Shown here: positions 1 to 9,573 of the stretch, piece by piece
Position numbering within the stretch: the stretch's first letter is position 1
Layout: each line of letters starts with the position of its first letter
IMG/VR virus record: IMGVR_UViG_3300031772_000199
Span: 1-29,780 of that record
Reading direction: 5' to 3' (one strand)
Length of the DNA: 29,780 nucleotides
From: a virus
Notes under the pieces: generated by a model
What the model saw: only the letters and a program-made list of their open reading frames with translations
What the model was told of the DNA's origin: nothing
Database searches by the model: none
Position numbers and translations under genes: made by a program

Positions 1-1879
1 GAGCGGACGCAGCGGGAATTATTGGGGCGTCTGGTGAAATAGCGTTAGATGGGAGACTAGGAAGAGTGGTTAAAATAAATGTATTAACACCGCCTGGAAC
101 AGTTTCATACATTGCAAAATCTGGCGTAGGATTGAGCGATTGGGTATTAACTGGCACTGGAGTATTGATACTTGACAATACCCATTGATTAAGAAATCCA
201 ATATATTGATCACCACGGCTTGAAGTTACAAAAGGTGCCAACGAATCTGAATGAACGACTTTTCCATCAAAATCGACAGGAACTATTGGAAACGATCCAA
301 TAATTGTAATTTCTGTTCTATCTGGGATCGAGATAGCGTTATAGAAAAAGGAACTTACCGTATAAGTTCCGTTTAAGACTCCACTGCCAGTAGTAGAATC
401 TTTTATAGTTATTGTGTCTCCCGCAGTTAACTCACCAGTTCTATCGCCTTCAATATATACAATGTTAAAAGTTCCGCCGCGAATTGCCGTATCGATACCA
501 CTTATTGTTATAGGCATTTCTTGAATTTGTATAACAGTATTTACTATGTTTAAAGTTGATCCTACGGTTGTCCAATAACTAACATTATTAAATTCATCTT
601 CTGTGGAAAACTGGAAACCTGGAACGAAAGTAAGAGTATGATCTCCTGCAATTGTTATTGTATTTAGAAAAAAATCAACTCCAATAACTGGATAACGAAG
701 AGACATTTCTTCAATAGTAGGTTGAGTAGACGAAGAAATCCAAGGAGAAACTGAATTAATACGATACAACCAATTAGGATTTGCGTATGTCCATGCATTG
801 AGTTCTAGATATGGATTATACTCTATGATAGGTCGTCTTGCCTGAACGGCACCATTAACGTCTGGAACATCTAAGCGATGATACCAATAGTTAGTTTGAG
901 ACCACGGGTCGAGTTGTGGCACACAAATAATTGTAAAATCCCATGGAAAAGATCCGAGACCAGGATTTTGTAATGCAAGTATCCAAGTGCTGCTTAAAGG
1001 TTCCCAAATATTTAATTGACCATCACCAGCATTTGCAGTGCTATCCCACCAATATGGTGTGTCTTCAGGAAACCCCACGCGCGGGCCTGGAGGTGGATTG
1101 GCTGTAGTCCAGCCGCCGCCAGGGATGGCACCCCCGTTAACGTTAGTTGGATCGCTAGGGATTCCAATATTTCCAACTTGTGTCCACCAATCGAATGGAT
1201 TATCATCCCATTGGGTGGTATCCCACCCAAGACCACCTGAGTTACAAGAACAATCTTTCAATACTGCCAGTGCATTTAATTGGACTATGTAAGCTGCTAG
1301 CTCTGCGGGTGTTATTGTAGGTGTTATAAGTTGTTCATTGATATAATTATTCAATTCGTTATAACGAGCAGTATAAACTTGACAAATACTTTTGATCGTT
1401 ATGTAGTCTGGATCTGATCTTCCAATTGGGTCATACCAATAGTAATTGGTATAGTTGGCTAATTTATCTGGGTCAATTGGTGGTGCCCAGTTGAATTGTA
1501 GCGCGTTACCCCATACTGGAACACGTGCTATATCAACTTGTGTATTCATTAGTTCTGTCTTTACGTTTTCCCAGGACAGAATTGCTTCTACTGTGGCTAG
1601 TTTGGTGTAAAGGACTGGTTGTAACTGCCATGCTTGGCGCAATACAGTTAATTCTGGGAGCCTTGTGTCATGATAGACGTAATCACCGCTTGAAGTTATT
1701 TCAAGTGATGTTGTGTTTCTTTGCCCTATAGATCCAAATGTATATTTTGACTCGTCTTTAGATAGATATCTATTAAAAACGTTTGCTGAAATATATTTGT
1801 TAACATCTTTTTGGAAAACCGTAGGTAGAAAACTATACAAGTCCGTGAACGGTAACTTGTAATCTGAATTATTTTCCAT
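1..1879 (-). CDS. Large virion structural protein, C-terminus cut by window edge
   Basis: An open frame starts with ATG at 1879 and runs without a stop for 626 codons to the window edge, so the C-terminus is missing. It begins MENNSDYKLPFTDLYSF. AAGGAG lies about ten bases upstream. The visible part is rich in Trp, Pro, Asn and Tyr (for example YYWYDP near residue 146 and several WW or PW pairs), with no signal peptide or membrane segment. This composition fits a beta-rich tail or baseplate protein. It lies directly downstream of the gp6-like gene and has its own late-promoter-like motif, so a role in the baseplate periphery or tail fibre attachment is plausible. I do not recognise the family; only the virion assignment is inferred, from position and composition. 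Confidence 0.75.
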   Translation of the reverse strand, partial: MENNSDYKLPFTDLYSFLPTVFQKDVNKYISANVFNRYLSKDESKYTFGSIGQRNTTSLEITSSGDYVYHDTRLPELTVLRQAWQLQPVLYTKLATVEAILSWENVKTELMNTQVDIARVPVWGNALQFNWAPPIDPDKLANYTNYYWYDPIGRSDPDYITIKSICQVYTARYNELNNYINEQLITPTITPAELAAYIVQLNALAVLKDCSCNSGGLGWDTTQWDDNPFDWWTQVGNIGIPSDPTNVNGGAIPGGGWTTANPPPGPRVGFPEDTPYWWDSTANAGDGQLNIWEPLSSTWILALQNPGLGSFPWDFTIICVPQLDPWSQTNYWYHRLDVPDVNGAVQARRPIIEYNPYLELNAWTYANPNWLYRINSVSPWISSSTQPTIEEMSLRYPVIGVDFFLNTITIAGDHTLTFVPGFQFSTEDEFNNVSYWTTVGSTLNIVNTVIQIQEMPITISGIDTAIRGGTFNIVYIEGDRTGELTAGDTITIKDSTTGSGVLNGTYTVSSFFYNAISIPDRTEITIIGSFPIVPVDFDGKVVHSDSLAPFVTSSRGDQYIGFLNQWVLSSINTPVPVNTQSLNPTPDFAMYETVPGGVNTFILTTLPSLPSNAISPDAPIIPAASA

Positions 1880-1903
1880 TAGTCTTTAAGCTCCTTGATA
1901 ACA

Positions 1904-1916
1904 TATTTATCAGAAT
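1904..1916 (-). promoter_or_regulatory. Late-promoter-like motif ATTCTGATAAATA
   Basis: The minus strand reads ATTCTGATAAATA about 25 bases before the start codon of the truncated structural gene. The same 13-mer occurs before the gp25-like gene, and near copies occur before the oxygenase gene and the 518-aa gene. It resembles the T4 late promoter TATAAATA. No TTGACA-like -35 box was seen, as expected for a T4-type late promoter. Confidence 0.55.
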
Positions 1917-1949
1917 AGCGGCTTCCAAAAAATACTCTATTTAAGGGCA

Positions 1950-4900
1950 TTAAGATTGTCGCAAAACTGCCTTACTTAAAGAGGTAACTATGCTAATCTG
2001 ATTTACTGTTATATCAGGAACAAATATTTCATTATCAGAAACCTGAACTTGATACAAATCACCAAATGAATTATTCGAAGCGGCTGGAACCAATACTACG
2101 CTATTGATATCCGATGGCATCACAGCATGTATTGCTGCGGCTAATTCTGAAAAATAGAATGATTCGCCAAATTCAAAATTTGTAATATCAAAAAATTCTT
2201 GTGTGGTTTGAATTATATTTTGTTTAATTTCGTTACCAGTTAATGAAGTTAACGGCGACGGAATAACAACGATGGTAGCTTGTAATGATGGTTCGGCGTG
2301 CGGACCAAATAAAACTTTAAATCCACCAGATTGCAAAACTATCGTGTCTGAAAGCATTCTACTTTCTAACAAATAACCGTAATCTGTTCTTAGATCAAAA
2401 GGAGTTGGTGCTGCTGGTTGATTTGGAACCACCCCAGCTAACCAATTTTTAAAATTAATATAATAATCACGTTGAATTATATACGTATCAATTATGTTAG
2501 TTGCTGAAGGATCAATTAGGTTTCGTCCGCGAGTTTTGTGTGTCCAGAAGAAATTCAAACCACTTCTTCCCGGCAAGCGAGAATATACATCACCAGTGTC
2601 AGTGTTTGTGGATGAAGTATCATCAATAAATGCTTGAATGTTATCTAGTGTTGGGGGAATTGGAACCGTTTCTGTTTCTGGATCGGCTTGGAAAAAATAA
2701 ACATAATCTGTTACGACTACAGTTGCAGAGTTATTTCCATTAAAATTTGTAATAGCAACGGCATTTTGTATAGTATTAGAATTGCTATAAGGTAAAATAT
2801 TATTGAAAGTTATTGTGAATCCTAGATCTCCAGTTACTGTAACATCTCCGCGACCTTGAATATAAGAAATCGGTACTGGTACAATAAGTGGAGTTGCCGT
2901 ATTGATTAAAGTACCGGACCCAGTAACTGCAACGTCATTTGTTGGATTGTGCCCGAGATAATCAATATCCCAAGTTCCATAAGGAGTAAAATCTACATCT
3001 ATTGTGAAGTATGGATTAATAGTTCCACCCGCTCCTGCGGGTGCTCCTACGAGAGCGACCGAAACGAATGTATCTATGGCAAAAATAGATGAAAGTGTTA
3101 CATATGATCCATTGTTAGCACCAGCCCCACTTACAGTAAATTGTCTTCCTGGGACGAAAAAGTCAGTAAGATCGTTAGTGATTTCAAATGTGTTTGCGAA
3201 ACTATCAACAGCCACAATATTAAATGATCCTGGAATGGTCGAAGTTAATTTCATATTTCCACTTGGGAACGTGATTTGGACCAAAGGAGTTACCGGTATT
3301 TGTGATAAAATAGTATTAGCAAAATTCTGGTATGTTTGTGCTTCACTCATTCTAAATGTTACTGTTGACAGAAGACCAGCAACTGTAACATCCATGCTTA
3401 ATTGTTCATCGACTCCTTCTGTGTCTCCAGAATAAATGAAATCAATCGATTGGTTCAATGCTGTAGCTAAAGCTTGGATAATTCCATTAGAAGCTAAATA
3501 ATTTGTAACGTTTGTTTTCGATAAGAAACCAGTGGTATTGCTTGTAATTTTTATATTACCGTTGGAAATCTGAGCAACAGCTAAATTTTGCAAGTTAGCA
3601 TTAAGTACATCAATTAATGATGCATAAGTCTGAATTTGATTTCCATCTGTAGTGAATGAGATTCTATTTACTGCATTATGATAGTTTAAGTCACCATCAA
3701 AAATTCCTGACGGAATAGTTTCGAACGTTGTTATTTCAGTACCTAATGTATTTGTTCCAATTATTGGGGTGTTGAACGCTATGAATGTGTCTAGAGATCC
3801 AAATAATGGATTTATTCCTGGTACGCTAGATAGCAGTGCAACGAAGTCTACGAGATCGGGATTGAAAAATAGACCACCAAGTATCGCAGGTATTATAGCA
3901 ACAGTCGATGTACTACCAAGTGATGATGATGTTATTCTTACATTACCACCTACTATGGCTGCTGTTGCGGCGAGGCCCAAATCAGTGTTGAGTTCGGCGA
4001 TCAATTCAGTATATGTTTGTGCCAAGGAAGCATCAATAGAAATTGGAATTCCAATTCCGTCAATTGCAATAGTTGCTAGATATGTGGTATCTGTACCTGG
4101 AACGGCTATAGCAAATGATGTCCATGGTGTTGCTTCTGCGGCTAGACCAACACCAAACAAAAGTGGATTAACACCAGCATCAGTTAGTGCTACAGTTGAT
4201 GCAACGCCAAATGACGCACTTGTTACACGTATATAACCAGGAACTTCAAATGATGCTACCGCATTAGGAGCTAACGCTGCTGACATTGCTGCTATAACTG
4301 CTGCGTAGTCAATGAATGGACCTGTGATAGTGTATATTGTTGGACCCGCCCCGTCAATGTTTGCTGTAAAGTCCCATGAGCCAGGAGCGCTTAATGGACC
4401 AATTAGTAGAGTAGCAGGAGAAGGAATAACCGGAAAAAACACCGCATCTTGGAAACCGGCTGTTGCAACAAGTCCTGTCAATGATGGGCCAGTTATTGCG
4501 CCCCCAACGTCTATATCTTGATAACCAGACGATGCAACATCTGTTAATAAAACCGTAGATGTTGTACCAACGGAAGCACTAGACACTTGTAAGTTACCAT
4601 TCGTGATAGAAGCCAAACCTTGTGGAGAAGTAAACCCGTTTAATGTGTTAATTAAATCATTGTAAGTTTGTGAGGAACCCCCAGAAATTGTTATTGGTAT
4701 AGGAGCCCCACCATCAAATGTAATATTGGCTGAGTATAAAGTTAATACTGTATCAGTGCCAGGAACCGTGGTCCATAGGCCAGGGATATTAACACCTGTT
4801 AGTGAAGCAAATAATAAATTAGCACCAGTGTCAATTATTGCTACAGTAGAAATTGAACCGGTAGCAGCGTTAGTTATTTGAATATTACCACCAACTTGTT

Positions 4901-7721
4901 CAATAGTAGCTAAATTTCCCAACTGTCCTTGAATCACTCCTAGCAAAGTTGAAAATATTTGTGCATTTGAACCAGTTACTGCCAAATTAATTACTGTAGC
5001 CCCGTTTAATATTACATTTGCAGTATATACGGTAGATGCGTTAGCCAAGCCAGTAGAATCACTTGCAGTTTTAGGTACTGAGAAAGTAATAATTTGGGAG
5101 CCTGAAGTTGCTGCAATATTATTTACTAATCCAGTTATATTAGAAAGAATTTGAGCGCTTCCTATGTTAACTATCTGGAAACCAGATGTTCCCAAAACAT
5201 ATCTAAAATTTTGTATAGTGTAAACTGCATCATTGCTAGTTGAATCCGTTACCTCAAATTTTCGGTACACTGATAAATTTGAAGTTATATCTGGTGAAAC
5301 GTAAAATCTATTTAAAGATTGAACCCCATTTATTATTGGTAGCGTGTTTACCGCAGGTACTTGATCTATTTCAATCGCAAAGTTGTAAGAGGTTGAGTCT
5401 GCTGGTATATTAGTAGAAGAGTTGGCTGTTATTGTTCCACCAACATTTAGAATTGTATAACCTGCCGTTGGTGCCAACAAACCAGTTGGACCATTTGCTG
5501 ATGCGCGCCCATCAACATTTATCGTGTAAGATGCGGGTGAAACGTTAGGATCATCCACATCAATGGATGGGTTCAGAAGCGGGGTTAATAATACGTCTGT
5601 TGGGAATCCTGTATTATTTTGGTCAGATGGAACAATTTTCAATCTATGGATATTATCAAGACCAGTATTCAAATATTCTGCTAATCCGGTTACTATTAGG
5701 TTAAGATTATGTTGCAAGACTCCGTTTCTATCAGCATTAACATTTGCGGTCAATACAGAAACGAAATCGTTACTAGGATTTAATGTGCTAAAGCTTACAA
5801 CTGGTGTTGCGTTTGCAAACCAAAATTTAGTTACTTCACTGCCCCCAAATAAGGTTGATGAAGCATGGGTCACTTGCCATTGGGTAACGCCTGGATTTGG
5901 ATTAGCAATAATGAAATAATAAGCACCAAACGGTATTGGAGTGTATGTTGAGCTATCCATTGCCGTCCAAGTGTCGGTTGCAGCATCATGTACTAGATAA
6001 ACTGGAAACGCTACTGATGGTAGTGGTATTGGGTGAGTAGGAGTGGTATCCCCCAACGCATAGGATAATTCGTCTATTTCAGCCGTTGTAAATAATTTCC
6101 TACCTGGATTAGAATCACCTCGTTGCACTCTAATTGTGTAAACAGAAGGATTTGAAAGTAATGGTTGAATTACATTTTCAATTATGAAAGTACCACTTAA
6201 TGCTGGGGATAAGCTCGGTAATACTATATCTTGATTATTATAGAAAACTGCGAAATCGTCACCAAATATTTTTACGTTGTCATACGCTTGACTTGGATCA
6301 TTAAAATTTATGTAATTACTTTCGCCGGCAAAAGTTCTATTAATAGCACGTAATTTCAATATACTTGGATCTTGCAACATGAACGTGTTGTAGTCTTGTC
6401 CATTAACCATACGACTTTGGGTGTAATATACACCTGGGGCTGTTCTTCTTATATGTTCCAAATCTTCTGAAGGAGACGCATTTTGTATTGATGTAGTTAG
6501 ACTATATTTAAATCCTAATGTTTGGTTGTTGCCATTAGAATCCTGATATGATAGGCTTTGAGTAACAGAAGAAATGCTATTTTGTGGAACAATAACGTCA
6601 GCGTTGGCAGAAATACGATACCAAATATTAAACGTTCCAGATGGAATGTTAGCAAATTCACCGTCGCCAAAAATCAATCTAACATCGTCATTTTCGAGTG
6701 TTTCTGTTTCATACTTATTTCTAACTCGGTTTGTGTTGAAAATAATGTTTTGAGCACTTGCTACGTCAACTTGAATCCATTCGCCAGATGGGAAATCAGG
6801 TATGGTGCCATCATCTATTATTTCTCCGGTATTTGGGTTAATTTGATTTAACCACAAATCTGTTTCATTTATATTATCAGCACCAAGGTCAAATGTTTGG
6901 TTGGGGGTGACTCCATCGAATGTTTGTGTTATTTCAACTAATGAACCTTGCTTTGTGAACATTAAAAAACCAGTGGTGCTTGATCCGTCGCCCAATCCAT
7001 CATTTGCGTAAAGAACTGTGAAAGCTGAATTGTTTGTTGGACGTTTTTCTATTGGACCATTGCTGGTTAACGTAGTTGGTACAAGCTCAAAATCATAGCC
7101 AGCATTAGAAACTGAGACCGTGTAAGGAATAACCCCGTTTGGTAATGGGTTGTTGTTAAACGTGTACAGTTCAAAAAGAACGTCTTGCACTTGAACTCTA
7201 TCATTTGGAGAAACTGTACCAAAATTTCCATTAAGAGCACGATTAAGAACAAGAATGAATTGTTCTTTCCAATCTGGATTTGTTGGATCGTTCCATACAA
7301 TATTTGTATTTGTTAAATTATTTCCTTTTCCATCAATAACTACTTCTGTGGTTTGGATAGAAGTCATTTTAACAAACCCACGCGCTGGAATATTTCTAGA
7401 AGCGGTGTATGAAATGAATTTTGCTAAGCGTAAAACGTTGCCAGCGCGTTGTGCTACAGGCAAAAGGTTTTCGTGAGCATTTAAATCTACACGATACGCC
7501 ATCAATTCACCTACATAGGCGAATAATTCCATCCAAGCGATAAATTCACTAGATTCAATAAAATCATTAAATGTTTCTGGGAAGTAAATTTTTACGTAAT
7601 CAAGCGTACTTTGTTTGATTGCGTTGTAATCAAATGCGGTGAAGTTAATATTTTGAAACTGTTGATATACTTGTCGCCAAGTTTCAGCAGAGGATACCGT
7701 GGGGATCAACCTACTAGCCAT
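1950..7721 (-). CDS. Baseplate wedge protein, gp6-like, enlarged by repeat domains
   Basis: This 1923-residue protein has an N-terminal part (about 1-470) and a C-terminal part (about 1670-1923) of the kind seen in T4 gp6-type wedge proteins, the baseplate J-like family that builds the wedge ring and drives sheath contraction. The opening, with YVKIYFPETFNDF and a helical FAYVGELMAYRVDLNAHENLLP stretch near residues 44-88, is typical. T4 gp6 is only about 660 residues. The extra mass is a Gly/Ser/Thr/Ile-rich middle, about 730-1540, with six related units carrying GN-hydrophobic-x-hydrophobic-TS..G.(A/S)STVAI-type signatures at about 944, 1041, 1161, 1258, 1387 and 1487. The next gene upstream is gp25-like, the wedge partner of gp6 in T4. 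The start at 7721 is the first in frame; the region just upstream has AAGG about 17 bases away. Confidence 0.85.
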   Translation of the reverse strand: MASRLIPTVSSAETWRQVYQQFQNINFTAFDYNAIKQSTLDYVKIYFPETFNDFIESSEFIAWMELFAYVGELMAYRVDLNAHENLLPVAQRAGNVLRLAKFISYTASRNIPARGFVKMTSIQTTEVVIDGKGNNLTNTNIVWNDPTNPDWKEQFILVLNRALNGNFGTVSPNDRVQVQDVLFELYTFNNNPLPNGVIPYTVSVSNAGYDFELVPTTLTSNGPIEKRPTNNSAFTVLYANDGLGDGSSTTGFLMFTKQGSLVEITQTFDGVTPNQTFDLGADNINETDLWLNQINPNTGEIIDDGTIPDFPSGEWIQVDVASAQNIIFNTNRVRNKYETETLENDDVRLIFGDGEFANIPSGTFNIWYRISANADVIVPQNSISSVTQSLSYQDSNGNNQTLGFKYSLTTSIQNASPSEDLEHIRRTAPGVYYTQSRMVNGQDYNTFMLQDPSILKLRAINRTFAGESNYINFNDPSQAYDNVKIFGDDFAVFYNNQDIVLPSLSPALSGTFIIENVIQPLLSNPSVYTIRVQRGDSNPGRKLFTTAEIDELSYALGDTTPTHPIPLPSVAFPVYLVHDAATDTWTAMDSSTYTPIPFGAYYFIIANPNPGVTQWQVTHASSTLFGGSEVTKFWFANATPVVSFSTLNPSNDFVSVLTANVNADRNGVLQHNLNLIVTGLAEYLNTGLDNIHRLKIVPSDQNNTGFPTDVLLTPLLNPSIDVDDPNVSPASYTINVDGRASANGPTGLLAPTAGYTILNVGGTITANSSTNIPADSTSYNFAIEIDQVPAVNTLPIINGVQSLNRFYVSPDITSNLSVYRKFEVTDSTSNDAVYTIQNFRYVLGTSGFQIVNIGSAQILSNITGLVNNIAATSGSQIITFSVPKTASDSTGLANASTVYTANVILNGATVINLAVTGSNAQIFSTLLGVIQGQLGNLATIEQVGGNIQITNAATGSISTVAIIDTGANLLFASLTGVNIPGLWTTVPGTDTVLTLYSANITFDGGAPIPITISGGSSQTYNDLINTLNGFTSPQGLASITNGNLQVSSASVGTTSTVLLTDVASSGYQDIDVGGAITGPSLTGLVATAGFQDAVFFPVIPSPATLLIGPLSAPGSWDFTANIDGAGPTIYTITGPFIDYAAVIAAMSAALAPNAVASFEVPGYIRVTSASFGVASTVALTDAGVNPLLFGVGLAAEATPWTSFAIAVPGTDTTYLATIAIDGIGIPISIDASLAQTYTELIAELNTDLGLAATAAIVGGNVRITSSSLGSTSTVAIIPAILGGLFFNPDLVDFVALLSSVPGINPLFGSLDTFIAFNTPIIGTNTLGTEITTFETIPSGIFDGDLNYHNAVNRISFTTDGNQIQTYASLIDVLNANLQNLAVAQISNGNIKITSNTTGFLSKTNVTNYLASNGIIQALATALNQSIDFIYSGDTEGVDEQLSMDVTVAGLLSTVTFRMSEAQTYQNFANTILSQIPVTPLVQITFPSGNMKLTSTIPGSFNIVAVDSFANTFEITNDLTDFFVPGRQFTVSGAGANNGSYVTLSSIFAIDTFVSVALVGAPAGAGGTINPYFTIDVDFTPYGTWDIDYLGHNPTNDVAVTGSGTLINTATPLIVPVPISYIQGRGDVTVTGDLGFTITFNNILPYSNSNTIQNAVAITNFNGNNSATVVVTDYVYFFQADPETETVPIPPTLDNIQAFIDDTSSTNTDTGDVYSRLPGRSGLNFFWTHKTRGRNLIDPSATNIIDTYIIQRDYYINFKNWLAGVVPNQPAAPTPFDLRTDYGYLLESRMLSDTIVLQSGGFKVLFGPHAEPSLQATIVVIPSPLTSLTGNEIKQNIIQTTQEFFDITNFEFGESFYFSELAAAIHAVMPSDINSVVLVPAASNNSFGDLYQVQVSDNEIFVPDITVNQISIVTSLSKAVLRQS
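3209..5144 (-). repeat. Six diverged tandem domains inside the gp6-like gene
   Basis: Protein-level repeats, roughly 97-129 residues apart, occupy residues about 860-1505. Each contains a strand such as Y.A.I..DG, a helical segment like AQTY..LI..LN, then GN(I/V)(K/R/Q)ITS..G..STVAI. The pattern resembles the beta-alpha modules of flagellin IN-type and DUF3383-like tail proteins. The units are too diverged at DNA level to align by eye, so the duplication is old. Confidence 0.65.
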
Positions 7722-7741
7722 AATTTTAATTTAACCTTAGT

Positions 7742-8131
7742 TTATTGTTGAAATTGGATGTTAATATTCAGTGCATCTGTAATATTTAGCTCAAGATAAA
7801 ATAAATTTGCAGATACTGTAACACTTTGATCGTTAAAATTTGGGGTAACTGTAAAATCGATAATTTCAACCCTTGGGTCAAAATTTATTACCTGCAAAAC
7901 TTCGTCGTGAACTTGTCGAATTGTAGTTTCATCTAATGGTTCAAAAACTAAATCTGGTATGATAGTACCAAAACTAGCCATCATTACTCGTTCACCTTTG
8001 CGCGTAAATATGTGATTTACAATATCTTGTTTTACAATATCAACGTTTATTTTTTTGAATCGGCGTGTGATTAAAAAGTCCTGTGTTGAAAACCCTATAT
8101 AAAGTGGTTTTTGCTGTGCTAGTGACGCCAT
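7742..8131 (-). CDS. Baseplate wedge protein, gp25-like
   Basis: A 129- to 130-residue protein of the GPW/gp25 family, matching T4 gp25 (132 aa) in length. In T4, gp25 binds gp6 and gp53 and starts sheath polymerisation at the baseplate. Visible features are TRKGERVMMASFGT near residue 44, where the family has TRKGSR..P.FG, then PDLVFEPLDE and DPRVEIIDFTV, where the family has the EPR-like segment, and a closing beta-strand region. Two ATGs are adjacent (8134 and 8131). GGAGA ends 1 base before the first and 4 bases before the second, so I chose the second. It sits 20 bases upstream of gp6. Confidence 0.88.
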   Translation of the reverse strand: MASLAQQKPLYIGFSTQDFLITRRFKKINVDIVKQDIVNHIFTRKGERVMMASFGTIIPDLVFEPLDETTIRQVHDEVLQVINFDPRVEIIDFTVTPNFNDQSVTVSANLFYLELNITDALNINIQFQQ

Positions 8132-8158
8132 CATTTCTCCATCTGACTAATTACAATG

Positions 8159-8171
8159 TATTTATCAGAAT
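8159..8171 (-). promoter_or_regulatory. Late-promoter-like motif ATTCTGATAAATA
   Basis: Identical in all 13 bases to the motif before the truncated structural gene, and about 28 bases upstream of the gp25-like start. It lies in the short gap after the spike gene and would drive the gp25-gp6 pair. Confidence 0.55.
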
Positions 8172-8184
8172 GGGTGTGGGTATT

Positions 8185-9573
8185 TTATCTATGCCAATTT
8201 GGACCACGAACTTTAAATTGTCTGCCAACCTCTGGACTATCATATGGATATATTGGAGTATGCGTGAAATCGTCCGCTGTGGTAGTACGTGCCCAAGGTT
8301 CATGCTGAGGAACCATGTTTGTCCAAAATGCTGGTTTTGCATTTGGCGTAGTGGCTTGTGTAGCAGAAGGCCCGTTAAGATGAATTTGAGAACCAGTTTG
8401 TAAAATAGTTCCTGACGCAAGAATGTCCATATTTGCACCTGAAGTTAAGAACAAAGTTCCGCCTTTAATGTTTACTGCGTTAATTGCTTCCAGGAAATAA
8501 CTTTCTTGTACTTGTATTCTTAAATTTGTATCTGTTCTAAGATGGATATCTTGTCCTGACTGAAGTCTAATTTCTCCCTGAGAAACCATATGAATACCTT
8601 TGGTAGCATACATACGAATTGTGCCGTCTGCGGTAAAATTCATGTCTTCGGTTACACGGGCGGAAAATCTTTTTCCATACATATAAATGTTACCGTCTTG
8701 GTCCAGTTCAAGCCAATTTTCGCCTTCTGCGCTATTGATGTATAAACGTTCATTAGTATCATCAAGTATTATTTGAAATCCACCACTGGTACGCAAACGA
8801 ATTCTACAATTGTTAACACTATCGTCCATAGAGATCGCGTGAAATCCTGGTGTTACCCATGAATATACGTTAGAATCAAGTTTTCTAACGTTGGTAGTCC
8901 TGGTTTGGCGATATCCTTGCACAGATATTATAACATTTCCATCAGACTCTGTAAATTTAAATCCTTGGTCATCTATAACTTTAGTATCTATATCGTTTCG
9001 ATATGTATTTAAGGTATCAGTGTCTACCGCCGCTAGACTATGATCTGCTCCACGGGTTCTGTATTCATAGTTGTTAGTTCGAGAACCAAATGCTGTTGAT
9101 TGATTTTTATATAACGGTTGAATTGGTTTTTCTCTGGAAGAAAGTGGTCCTTCTGGTTGTCCTTTAGCTGAAAGTTCTTCTGTGTCGTAAAAATATCTTC
9201 CATGAGGCATTGTGTGATTGGTCGCCTGGACTGGTAAACAGCCCAAACAAATGCGATTCATTGGATCACCGTTTAGACAAGTGATAAGTACTGAGGCTCC
9301 TTCTTTTGGAACATTCCAAAACCCATATGATACTTGCCCATCCGTTATGTTATCATCTTCGGCTCCACGAGACACTTCAGGGGATTGAAGTATTCCCATA
9401 AACGGAGATGCCATCATAGCCCAAGGTAAATCTTTAGATAAAGCATATGGTCGGTCACCATACGCGGGTACGCGCACCCGAATTCTACCTTCTTGTTGTG
9501 GATCGTCTGTATCAACGACCACTCCAACTGTAACAGTCATGTAGATAAATCGAATATCGGAGGGATCAAACAT
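8185..9573 (-). CDS. Baseplate hub spike, gp5-like, without lysozyme domain
   Basis: A 462-residue protein. The N-terminal 120 residues look like the gp5 OB-fold (VGVVVDTDDPQQEGRIRVRVPAYGD, then LPWAMM and GFWNVPKEGASVLITCLNGDPM). After a linker, about residues 200-400 are short beta repeats typical of the trimeric needle (SDGNVIISVQG, DQDGNIYMYG, TADGTIRMYA, QGEIRLQSGQDIHLRTDTNLRIQV). The tail has HEPWAR at 424-429. T4 gp5 has a lysozyme domain between the OB-fold and the needle; here there is no room for one and no such sequence. The protein would form the membrane-puncturing spike but not digest peptidoglycan. The start overlaps the upstream stop as TAATG, with AAGGAA about nine bases before it. 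Confidence 0.82.
   Translation of the reverse strand: MFDPSDIRFIYMTVTVGVVVDTDDPQQEGRIRVRVPAYGDRPYALSKDLPWAMMASPFMGILQSPEVSRGAEDDNITDGQVSYGFWNVPKEGASVLITCLNGDPMNRICLGCLPVQATNHTMPHGRYFYDTEELSAKGQPEGPLSSREKPIQPLYKNQSTAFGSRTNNYEYRTRGADHSLAAVDTDTLNTYRNDIDTKVIDDQGFKFTESDGNVIISVQGYRQTRTTNVRKLDSNVYSWVTPGFHAISMDDSVNNCRIRLRTSGGFQIILDDTNERLYINSAEGENWLELDQDGNIYMYGKRFSARVTEDMNFTADGTIRMYATKGIHMVSQGEIRLQSGQDIHLRTDTNLRIQVQESYFLEAINAVNIKGGTLFLTSGANMDILASGTILQTGSQIHLNGPSATQATTPNAKPAFWTNMVPQHEPWARTTTADDFTHTPIYPYDSPEVGRQFKVRGPNWHR

Noticed and set aside
1012-1731. Short open frames on both strands near 1.0-1.7 kb
   Set aside because: The continuous minus-strand frame from 1879 to the window edge explains this region better.
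3004-4521. Plus-strand open frames inside the gp6-like gene
   Set aside because: They are antisense shadows of a long conserved coding gene and have no ribosome sites or domains.
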